From the NCBI GenBank assembly GCA_000827265.1, contig KN834788.1:1-64000 (forward strand): DNA of 64,000 nucleotides, written 5' to 3'. Below the pieces are notes generated by a model, which did no database searches, was not told the origin of the DNA, and worked only from the letters and a program-made list of their open reading frames with translations. The stretch is from Collybiopsis luxurians FD-317 M1 (Eukaryota; Basidiomycota; Agaricomycetes; Agaricales; Omphalotaceae). This document shows, in pieces, positions 34,700-44,689 of the stretch; positions within the stretch are counted from its first letter, which is position 1; each line of letters starts with the position of its first letter. Position numbers and translations under genes: made by a program.

Positions 34700-36628
34700 G
34701 TGAGTGTTAAATTTACTATATACCCTCAGATACTCAATATTTTCACAGCCCCAGTTCGGCGCTCGGATTCAGACTCGCACCACATTCTCCCCAACATCCC
34801 TGCTGAAATCTTTCTAGAGATCGCCAACTACATCTTCCTCATTTCGAATCATCTGGAATACGAATCTATTCACTCCACGGACATTAGAAATCGCAGAATC
34901 CATGATTCTTCAACTTTACTCTCGTTTGCAGATTTTTGGCCTCTCCCGTTCTTCCTTTCGCATACCAGAACCTTTTTTTGAGGCCTACAGATAAGGCCTT
35001 TGGCATAGAGTTTCCGATACTCGGAGTCGACGGTGGAGGCAAGAGTTTTATTCCATTTTGCAAGTCGCTCGCGGTTGGACAAGTTAATGCGAAGCTGTTG
35101 GCGCCGCATGTTCGGAGTTGCGTTCTGGAGGACTATAGGCTCACCGGAATCCCTTTACCAAAAGCTGCAAGTACTCTATTTAAAACCCATGTCAATGCTC
35201 TACCCGCCATGTCCAGTCTCTCCGCTCTCGTCCTTTCCCGGGTTCCGTTCACACCCAGTTTACTCAACCACATCAAATGATTACCCCGGCTGAAGCGTTT
35301 GGCTATCGATTGTTGTGATTTTTTCGCAGTCGAACCCGAACAGGCTCACCGGATGTCTGCGAAACTCCAGTCCGATCGTGGACTGACCTTGTTTCGTTTC
35401 CTCTATCGCGATTCGCGACAAAATTTCCTCCTCCTCAAACCCGATTTCCACAAGATCAAGGAACGCATCCTTTTCTCTCCGAAAGCGTCACGGAACTGTG
35501 TATGGACAGGTGGGTATTTATGAGATCGCTCATGAACTCTTCCTTCAGCGGCGGCCCTCCTACCACTTTATCCCCCTTGCAGACTCTCCGGCTTCATTTC
35601 GTCATGAGCTTCCTCAGCTCTGCGAATACCTCTATGACAAGCTCTTCGAAACCCTCACAGCCCTCCTCATCGACGTCGTTTGCTGCCCCAAGCCTGTCGC
35701 CGGAAACGCGGATCCCTACACCCTCTCCCTCCTCCACCTACCTCACCTCCGATCCCTAGCGTGTCCGCCTCATATGGCGTACCATCTGAGCGGCACCCAC
35801 AGCTTATCCCAGTTGACGTTCAACACCCGACTCAGGCTCGCTTCCCCGGACGAGAAGAGTTTTTTTTGTCCCAGAGTTGGTCGGCGAGTGAGAGGTGGGG
35901 TAGGATCGATCAGTATAGAGGGATAGAGGAGCTGGCGTTGCCGTATATGCACATAATGGAGGTGAAGGAGGTGAAGAATGAGGAGAATAAGGTGGGAGGT
36001 GATGGAGCAGCGAGTAGTAGTAGTACGGATGGAGGTGAAGGGTCGTCTTCCTCGCGTGGAACGACCAAAGTCGCGTGTAGGGCAAAGTCGACCGTGGAGA
36101 CTTTGGCGCCGGAGCTTCAGCTCAAGAGGTTGATGGTAATTGAGAATTCGGGATGTGTGATTGGGCGAAGGGAGTTTGAAACAGTGAGTTGGCCCTGCCT
36201 TTTCTTTCTTGTGTTATTCATCTTACTGATGACCCTTCTTTGTATAGGTCGTCGCGACGTTTTCGAAACTTTGGCGCAATTGACGGAACTCCGGTTCGTC
36301 AATTTGGTGTTTGAAGATTTCTCAGCGCCTTCTCCGCCTTCCTTCTCCTCCTCTGCCTCATCCTCGAGCCCGATGTTCACACCCACGGCTAAGCGAGATG
36401 GATCGGTACCTCTACTTGCTCATCCTCCGTCGTCTATGGGTTTATCGTTATTCACACCGACGCCGGCACAGACTCTGTCGCATCTGATTGAGTTGAACGC
36501 CGAGGATGGGCATAAGGATATCGTGCATACGAGGTATATACTCTCTTATTGGCGCAGGATAGGTGTTTTCCTGCGTTGGAGAGGTTGGTGTTTGTTGGGA
36601 TGCGGGTTGGTGCTGGTCGGCGGGTAGT
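34700..36628 (+). pseudogene. F-box/LRR-like protein gene, disrupted
   Basis: The 5' part reads LPNIPAEIFLEIANYIF, a typical F-box, at about 34770-34850. It then changes frame near 34910-34930 to continue as LVCRFLASPVLPFAYQNLFLRP. That frame carries an in-frame TGA at 35278-35280 (after LLNHIK) and continues as LPRLKRLAIDCCDFFAV. Further frame changes follow near 35510 and 35680-35760, where LRR-like text (YTLSLLHLPHLRSL) is in one frame and neighbouring text in another. A possible intron lies at about 36183-36248. Intact relatives would bind Skp1 and select targets for ubiquitination. The breaks argue against a working gene, although wrong splicing guesses could explain one of them. Confidence 0.65.
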
Positions 36629-37850
36629 GCAAGGAGGAGGAGTAGGGGGAGGAGTAGGAGGAGGGGGAGGAGGCGAAGGTGGGAATCCGGTGGATGGCGG
36701 GTGGGGAAGTAGGGATGGGAATGGGTGGTAGGCGCGTGTGTTTGGGTAGTTCGCAATGGAGTTGGGTGTGGCGTAGGGATGGGGGTGCGGATAGGAAGCA
36801 GTGGAGGTTGGTCGATGAGGGTGACGAGAGCGATGATTAATGGCAAAAGGATGCGGACAAGTTTTGCTTTGTGGATGTTGCTTTGCGATACAGTTTTTAC
36901 TACACGCTATCATACAAAGATTTGTAAATTAAATGTTTTTTGGATGGAATGGAATGGTCTCATACTCCAGGATATCAGTTCGTTGTAATCAGGGTGTACA
37001 AATTAAACCGGGTATTCCAGCTCATTGATTTCATGCGAATACGTTCTACTTGAAACTAAACAGACGGGTAGAGTTAAGGTTACAAGATACAGAGAGTCTA
37101 GTTTGTACGAGGCACAGAGAGGCTAGCATGGAAGGACAAAAGTAGCAATCGGAAGGAGTCTCTCGGGGTCATCCAGATCTCACTTGAACCTGTGGATATC
37201 GGCGGAGGCAACTCTCGATTCCTAAAACTCTGTAGACAGTTAGCTGAGGTATAGGATCAAAGTATGTGTGTCAACTCACATTGAAATATACAATGGAGTA
37301 TGAGCAGCCCACCATGGAGGGATGCGAGTAAAGTGAGAATACGAGGATACTCCTCACTACACGCAATCTTCGGCACTTCTCCTTATGAGAAACGCTGCCC
37401 TCCATATGACCAGCATTCCCGGCATGGCCAGGAATGACTCCTTGTCGAGTCGAATGCACCCGCTATAACTGGTATCCGGTAGGCTCCTTCTCCGTAGCGT
37501 GAGCCCCGTTATATTTCGTGCTAGTACGTCTCGATGATGCAAAAGGTTCTTCAGGAAAACAGGTCCAATGGCACTCACAACCAGGAGACAGACTCAAACG
37601 GTTTGATGTGAGATTCACGAAGCGGTAGAGAGATAACTTTGCGCAGCCTTCGACGAACTGCGGAGGATGAAAAAGAGCTCGAAAACCTGTCAACCTGGGT
37701 GCCAAATTCTCCGGCGGATTCATCCTCGAAGGAAAGAGTTGTCGCCTACAGATTTTTACCGCAGAAGTCCCGCAGGGTCTTTGTTGGCCAAAAAGCAAAA
37801 TGACGGTTAGCATGATTGAAAATTTCAGACTAAACGTATAAAGTCAAGCG
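36629..37850. other. G-rich stretch and unannotated intergenic DNA
   Basis: 36630-36720 is strongly purine-rich on the plus strand (runs of GGAGGAGG, GGGGG), which creates long Pro-rich open frames on the other strand that are composition artefacts. Beyond 36.9 kb I see no supported gene. Confidence 0.5.
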
Positions 37851-37854
37851 TAGA

Positions 37855-37925
37855 AGCGAGCATCTCACACTGCCCAAGATGGCTACACGTGATGCTTGAC
37901 TCTTCAGCTTTTGAGAAACATAAAA
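37855..37925. repeat. Fragment of the long inverted-repeat arm
   Basis: GAGCATCTCACAC...GATGGCTACACGTGATGCTTGACTCTTCAGC parallels 10150-10200 (GCGTCTCACAC...GACGGCCATACGTGATGCATGACTGCTCAGC), showing a further partial copy of that sequence. Confidence 0.6.
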
Positions 37926-39329
37926 GAACTAGATTAAAGTGTCAGTTTCCTCGCTGAATGGTCAAAGAACCTTTTGACGGTCAACGCCATTTCACAAATA
38001 TGGTTGTTATCACCTGGGTGTGCCCTCAGCGTCGTTATGAGAGTGCATTGGCCATCTTGGGTATGCAACCATTCACTCGCTTAACTACTAATGAGTTTCT
38101 CACAGCCCGTGATCATCCCCTGTCCATTTAGTGCGCTCAGCAAACATCTCAAACACTCATTTATATTTGCATAGAATTGCTACTTGTACATTTCATTGGC
38201 TGCTTTAAGTTCTTTTGGTATTTCTACTTTGCATAAATTCAAAGCTACAGAACTATATCACATATATTTAATATATTCCTTCTCACTGATCATTTAATTC
38301 TTGCCCGTTCTCTTTCAGCACCACTCGCTTGTGCTTGAACAATTGCAATATATACGAAACTGTCCTACAGGTTAGAGAATCTACCAGTCAGGGATGCTTT
38401 CGGAGGATACCTGTCAATCATCGGGGAAATGCATGTGTAAATAGACTTATCAGAGAATGTAATCCAGGTATTCAAGTAGAAAAACATAAACGAGAGAAAA
38501 AAGGCTATGGTTCGGGGTCAACTACTTCTGAGAATTGTTGATTTATTTCCATTACATGAGTCAGGAAGGAATGGGCATATCATGAGTTTTGCAAGCTATA
38601 TCAAAGTAACATGCATTCGTACCTGGTGATTTAAGTTGTGAGATTAGTTTTTTTCCTATTTTTTTGGTTTCAATTGTATTTGCGTATAGTCAGTCATTGG
38701 CTGAGAGACATGTTGGTACACCCAGCATTGCGGCATTTGCAGCCAGGATGTAAATATGATATTTCTTCTCTTCAGTTCAAGTCCAGTTTACTCTTTTTCT
38801 AGGTCAGACTAATGAATGAAATGCAGCACTATCATGCCTGAATACTTTTTAGACCTCAAATCATCCTTCTCTGGTGAACTAAATGGGACACCATTTAACA
38901 GAACTTATAAGACAGATCTGTTGTTATTTGATTAGTACAAGAAAGTGGAGAATGAAGCGTATCTGTTTCTTTTGGCCATGCCATGTTCAGTTCACAGAAG
39001 TTGACAGCAAATTCTATTTTATCAGGTGAGCAATATGCATCCATTCATCTTTTGTCCTGGTGCAGATACCTACATGTTATCTTTCAAACTAGCAAGCATG
39101 CCATCATGATACAAAAGTATTGTCTTTGTCAATGCTACATTCATCCCTGACTATTTCTCTGAGTATTCTTCATATAACTCATCTTGCCAGACAGACTCAA
39201 CTGCTGTTCTTAAGAGACCTTCCTCCAAGTAAGGAGATTGTGCTTTTGATCATACTTGCATTACTATATAACAAGTAGGCTCTCTTAAAGGTTGTGCTCT
39301 TGACCTTTTACTCCCGAAGTCTCTATGAA

Positions 39330-39784
39330 CACAGGACATTCATTTCCCTGCTTATTCTGGTGCCGGGTCTCCAAGGTAAGAATTCATAAACTTTACTTCT
39401 TTTTATTTATCTGCTTATTCAACCATTTCCTGGCTACATCAAGTTTTTATATCCATACTTCGACTTACACTACAATGGTGATATTTTGCAAGATTGAAAC
39501 GGTTACCAAGTAAATGTATTAAAACTGCAGTGTCATGAGTCTATGAGCCCCTCAACCACTACCAGCACCATTTCATTATTATTCATGGTGGCTTTCCTCA
39601 GTAACAACACTTCTAAAGGACAATAATGACTTGAAATGAATGGACAGGTTTGATATCTATTTTTTGAGGATAAAGGTCAGAAGCATTGAAACACCAGTCT
39701 AACCAGCTTACTGACCTCTGGGAATCCAGCTGAGCCCAACAATTCACAATATTGCAGTGTGTTGTGAAGTTACAGCTGATAAGA
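39330..39784. repeat. CpG-depleted composite of two repeats
   Basis: 39330-39478 matches the repeat at 19480-19615, and 39480-39784 matches R2 at 33434-33731, joined directly. Where R2 has CG this copy has TG or CA: ACCGTTTC becomes ACCATTTC, CTCGGTAACGAC becomes CTCAGTAACAAC, CAACGATTC becomes CAACAATTC. Confidence 0.85.
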
Positions 39785-41119
39785 GTTGAACAGTTTGATA
39801 GCACTAACTTGAGCTTCACTGACAATAACTTATTAAAGCTCTACTTCAAAAAATTGAGGCATTATCTACATTCTGATAACTTGCAGCTGGCACATTAAAT
39901 ACTGTATCAGAATCTATAGTGTGTCCTTATGATATTCTGAGAACTTATCATTATTCCTTCCATTGGTTGCCCTGCTCTCCCGCCTTCTCTTGACAATCAC
40001 AGTATCTATCTGTAAGTGTGCTCTCTTTAATGGCTCCAGTCAAATGCCCATTGGAAGGGCAGAGTATGAAAAAGAAGTAAAGAAAGATGGAAGTTGAAAG
40101 TACAAGTGGATCTAATGCCCAAAAATAGTGCTTGTACTATAGAGAAGGGGGTTCAGATTGATTGAATCTGTAGAATCTAATGTACATTGATGGTCCATTC
40201 ATTGACTGCAACTGTCAAAAGATTGTTTGGTATGCTATAATATTCCCTTCAGCACTTAAAATTTTTTCAACAGCTGAAACAATGAAGCATAGATTCAATA
40301 AACTTTCTAATTTAAGATTTTCTCTTGATTGCTGAATCCATGAGCCATTGGGCTTGATGACTTGCAAGGGTTAAAAAAAAGAAACCAATGACTACATCTA
40401 GCTACATTTGAACTATGTTTTTAGATATACAAACTGGCTCCTTTATGAGCAATGTTGCTAGCCATATCTAGTGATCAGCTCTTCAGGTCCAATGGGCCTG
40501 TTTTAGATAAGGCAATGGCAAGAGTGGATTTTTTTTTTTCATGTCTGATGGCAGGACTAACTAACCTAGCACTATATGGGCACTTAAATTCTTGAGCCCC
40601 CTCACAATATGCTATTACCACTATGCATCTAATGTAGACTCTCTCAAGTAACCCTTGGTTCTTGTGCCAGTTATGTAGATCATATTTAGTTCTCTTTATG
40701 GCTATTTTTTGATGAAATTATTGTACTACTATAAACCCATCATATAAAGGTGCATACTGATGGACTTGCACTGTTATTGCCTGAACCACTATCTTGTCTA
40801 TCTTTCTCTTTATCTATTGCCAGATTTTATATCTCTCTTTTGACTGCTAATTATGAATATACTGACTTGATGTACTAATGATGTCCCTGCAATGTACATA
40901 TACATATACTATATATTTTAAAAACCTTTAATAATATTAAACAATGCCATCTCAGATTTACATTGTTGCTATTACCTCTAATGTCTGAGTTCTACTTACC
41001 TGCATGTTGCTTTACCTGTATCTCATCTCAACTGCAGATCCTGTTCAATGAAGCATTGTAGCCTTTTCTACAAGACCCAGAAGAGTTCAATATAAAGTAT
41101 AATTCTTTATTGTACAGCT

Positions 41120-42076
41120 AACTACCTGAGCCATTCTTTACTCAGATTCTCCAATTGTATTTCTAATAATCAGAAATCATTGCTGATCTGAATGTCCCAG
41201 GCACAGTGCATGCTATACAATCAGATCATGCAGGTGCCATCAGAAAAATTTTCTTAAGTCCAGGTTGCCCAGAGATACCCCCCAAATTCTGAGTAGTTTC
41301 AGAATCCCTCAGAATTCCTGGGGTGCCTGAGAACTCTGAGAGTGCCCTGGGAAACTCTGGGAATGATTTCAAGTGACCTCAGGGCTCTCAGAGAGCCCAG
41401 GGACTCTGAGACTGTCTAGGATTTGGGGAGTATCTCTGGGCAACCTGGACTTAAGAGATTTTTTCCTAGTGGCACAGGCTATGAATTCTGTTGCTTGAGT
41501 ATATAATCACAATGTGTTCTTGCATCTCTACAGTGGAGCCATTTACTTCCATCTCTATAATAATATTGGGAGTCCAATTAAAAAAGCAGTCTCCAAAATT
41601 GACATACCCACAAGTTTAGCCCTTTGCTCAGAGTGTATGGCTATTATCACACTGGCCCTATATTTCTGTGGGAACAAAAATAGGTAAAGCTACAGTCAAT
41701 CATGCAGATATATGGGCCACAGATTATATTGCTTGAGTATATAGTTGGAGGGCCATTCTTTACTCACTTCTTCTCTTCTAGTTTATTTACATTTGCAATG
41801 ATCAGTACAATTTAGATGGCTCAGGGTACAGTATATGCTGTACAGTGAAGCCATGTAGGTACACAGGCTACAAATTTTGAGTATATACTTATGGTGTATT
41901 CTGCATTCCTACAATATAGCCATTTACTTCTATCTCTATAATAATATTGGAATTCCAAATGAAAAAGTAGTATCTAAAATTGATATATTCACAGGCTGAG
42001 TCCTTTACTCAGAGTATACAGTGGTCATCAGAATGTTTCTGTGTCTCTGTGGGAATAACAAATAGGTAGCAGTTCA
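41120..42076. repeat. Tandem duplication, unit A and unit B
   Basis: Unit A (41120-41744) and unit B (41745-42076) align collinearly from CCATTCTTTACTCA through ATATGCTGTACA, CCATTTACTTC, ATAATAATATTGG and CAGAGT to CTGTGGGAA. Unit A is longer because a fold-back element lies inside it (41230-41478). The minisatellite starts at the end of unit B. Confidence 0.75.
41230..41478. mobile_element. Fold-back (MITE-like) element
   Basis: Terminal inverted repeats of about 50 bp. The left end, starting GCAGGTGCCATCAG and ending CCAGGTTGCCCAGAGATAC, matches the reverse complement of the right end with few mismatches; the inner TTAAGTCCAGGTTGCCCAG is perfect. The middle can fold further (CTGAGA/CTCAG words). 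It has no coding capacity. Unit B of the surrounding tandem repeat has the empty site (CCATGTAGGTACACAGGC, about 41851-41868), so the insertion can be defined by comparison. Confidence 0.8.
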
Positions 42077-42461
42077 CTGGCCTTCTGGTCTTCCAGAAAG
42101 ACCACTGCACTGGTCAGTTGACCATGCAGTTCTCTGGCCTTCTGGTCTTCCAGGAAGACCACTGCACTGGTCAGTTGACCATGCAGTTCTCTGGCCTTCT
42201 GATTTTCTAGAAAAACCACTGCACTGGTCAGTTGACCATGCAGTTCTCTGGCCTTCTGATCTTCTAGGAAGACCACTGCACTGGTCAGTTGACCATGCAG
42301 TTTTCTGGCCCTCTGGTCTTCTAGGAAGACTACTGCACAGGTCAGTTAACCATGCAGTTCCCTGGCCTTCTGATCTTCTAGACCACTGCACTGGTCAGTT
42401 GACTATGCAGTTCTCTGGCCTTCTGGTCTTTCAGAAAGAGCACTGCACTGGTGAGTTGATG
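42077..42461. repeat. 57-bp minisatellite, nearly 7 copies
   Basis: Units begin CTGGCC at 42077, 42134, 42191, 42248, 42305, 42362 and 42415. All are 57 bp except the sixth (53 bp, a 4-bp loss), and the seventh is partial. Since 57 is 19 codons, the minus strand has open frames of repeated 19-residue units, which are most likely incidental. Confidence 0.9.
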
Positions 42462-43021
42462 GCTCTCTAAAATTATTATTGTACTGCAGATCTTACCAAT
42501 AAATTCATAAATTTCAGTGTATCACAGAGGGTACTATAGATTCACAAATACTGTCCAATATATCCTGGTCATCTACAATAAATTCTATATCAGTCTAGTC
42601 AATTAATTCTATCCAATCAAATAACTTACATTCTTCAATCCTGCCTGTCCAATTCACTCTTTCTGCCCAGGCCCTCCTACTCTACTCTACTCTACCCTAT
42701 ATAATTTCAGCCCCTAGGTGTCCCCTAGGAGCCTCTAATAACCCCTAATAGGTAAAGCTATATGAATTAATCAGATAAATATATTTAATTCCAAGTCTCC
42801 AGAAGTTATACAAGATATTCTGAAAATAAACTATACTTACAAATGCCAACTGGTCATTATTATCTGTGAACTAATGAGTAATGGTAATGGTATTCAGTCT
42901 AAAGAGGCACTTTTGCTGCTAATTAAGCTTTTTGGAAGGTCTCTTAGTTAGAAGCAAACAGCTCAAAGGTGTATTTATCTTTATACAGTAACTGGATATA
43001 AAGAGAGATCAAGAATCCCAA

Positions 43022-43365
43022 TTACTCCCAACAAGAAGGAGAAAGCGTGGGAATATATTTTGAGTGGTGGATGGGGGGTTTTTTTTAGGTATACTTTCCA
43101 ATAGCATAGTCCAATTAGGTGCCTAATGTCATCTCGAGTGTGATACAGCAATACAGCGACTTGTACCCAGTAAACCATGTACATGTATTATGAAGCAGAC
43201 ATTAAAGTAGTTTATATCTCAAACAAGGAGAAAGTGTGGGAATATATTTTGAGTAGTAGATGGGGGTTTTTTTAGGTGTACTTTCCAATGGCATAGTTCA
43301 ATTAGGTGCCCAATGTCATCTTAAGGGAGATACAGTGACAAAGTGACTTGTATCCGGTGAACCAA
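43022..43365. repeat. Direct repeats of about 150 bp, 195 bp apart
   Basis: 43022-43178 and 43216-43365 share AAGGAGAAAG, TGTGGGAATATATTTTGAGT, a G-run/T-run, TACTTTCCAAT, CAATTAGGTGCC and GACTTGTA. They sit at the right edge of the CpG-free island; the first copy keeps three CpG sites that the second mostly lacks. Confidence 0.8.
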
Positions 43366-43529
43366 GAGGCGTGAGAAAATTTTGACTTTGTCCAACTTCC
43401 TTCCCAGATGTTGCCTTCACTTTGACAATGCAAATTTGACATCTCTCATGTCCCAGAAAGTGGATAAACTGCCCTCCCCTGTCCCAATGGACCATTGTGT
43501 CGGGGGGCTGTGGCCATAGAAATACTAGC

Positions 43530-44460
43530 GCCTGGTGTTCAGCTAACCCGGGTTCTCGAGGACAAAAACTACGTTGCGCGTAGTCTTCCCCACCTTTTCC
43601 TTCTTCGTGATCCCTTCATGCCATCCTCCATCGTCCTTCCCATTCCAACGTCTGGTTGTCATACGCTGAACGTTGCTCGTCCCGTCTGTTGCGAACTTGG
43701 GAGACGCGTGTTTGGAATCGTTTCCGGCGAATCGACTTGCTGAAGAACTCGAGTAGGGCGTTATGGAGGGAGTTTCCACCGTCTTGCATCTGCGAAAAGA
43801 GAGCTCGACCGGTTTCGCGACGAGGATGATGATCGGCAGTCGAACTAAAAGGAGACAAGGGCTAGAAGGAGTCGAGTCAGAATGGATCCAATTATCAAAT
43901 TCTGGTTCGTACCTTCTGTTCACAAATTCGAACCACGAATGAGACTTCCGTCGCTGATCAAAAGAAAGAAGCAGTATTCCGTGTACTGCTGCGTGTACGC
44001 TCGAGAGCATGTCCTCCTCCTCCACACGGCTTTCGGTAGAGCTACCCCCATTCTTTTCCTACTTGAATCTGCGGGGAAGAGTTGACCGAGGAGGAGTGGG
44101 CGGACGGCGGTTAACATCGAGCAAGAAAGATAGAAAAGCTAGAACAAATCCTCAGTTAGTGGGAATACAAAACTCGAAAGCTGATTCGCACCTATAGTTC
44201 GTAGGTTCAAACGGGGAAGCTCCATCCATGGAGCACACAAACTCTGACTTCGACGACACGCGTGGATAGGGAAGCGGAAGCACTCGAGCTTGGTATATCA
44301 CCACGCGTGTTCTCGAGCACGAAGACCACATTGTGCGCAGTCTTCCTCGTCCTCCGCTTCTTCGTGAATCCTTCATATCATCCTCTACCGTCCTTTCCGT
44401 TCTAACCCAACGCAAACGAACATACCCTGTTGCAACACATGAGGCTTGAATGCCATTCAA
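43530..44460. repeat. Dispersed repeat family R, copies 3 and 4
   Basis: 43530-43880 is the inverted partner of 13855-14170, and 43805-44110 is the direct partner of 8725-9020. 44270-44460 repeats, inverted, the segment at 13370-13520 (CACGCGTG, GACCACATTGTGC, CTTCCTCGTCCTCC, TTCTTCGTGAATCC). Confidence 0.65.
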
Positions 44461-44689
44461 GATTGGGCTCTCTTCCTTAAAGCGAGTCAACAAACATCTC
44501 ACGAAACCGGCATATAAGACCGGAGCAACGAATTATTGCACGACTATGTATATACGACTTTGAAAAGAATCATCCGTTAGCATTTACGAGAGGACAGGGA
44601 GAAGAAGGCGTACCTGATATCTTATTTCCATCCTTCGCTCACGAACGATATACCAACATATACATGTAGATATTGGACAAATCGCCGTC

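Larger units (their letters stand above)
39502..43045. other. CpG-free island (about 3.5 kb)
   Basis: Reading every line between the CG at 39500 and the one at 43046, I find one CG dinucleotide only (39981-39982), while TG and CA are frequent. CG is common on both sides. The island holds repeats, no supported gene and many A/T-rich runs. This is the signature of long-term cytosine methylation and deamination of repeat DNA, which is known for basidiomycete transposons. Confidence 0.85.

Noticed and set aside
36448..36913. Pro-rich frames of up to 153 codons on the minus strand
   Set aside because: They mirror a G-rich low-complexity tract at 36610-36720 and have no domain.
42028..42391. Repetitive 19-residue-unit protein on the minus strand
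   Set aside because: It is a by-product of a 57-bp minisatellite inside CpG-free repeat DNA with no start context.
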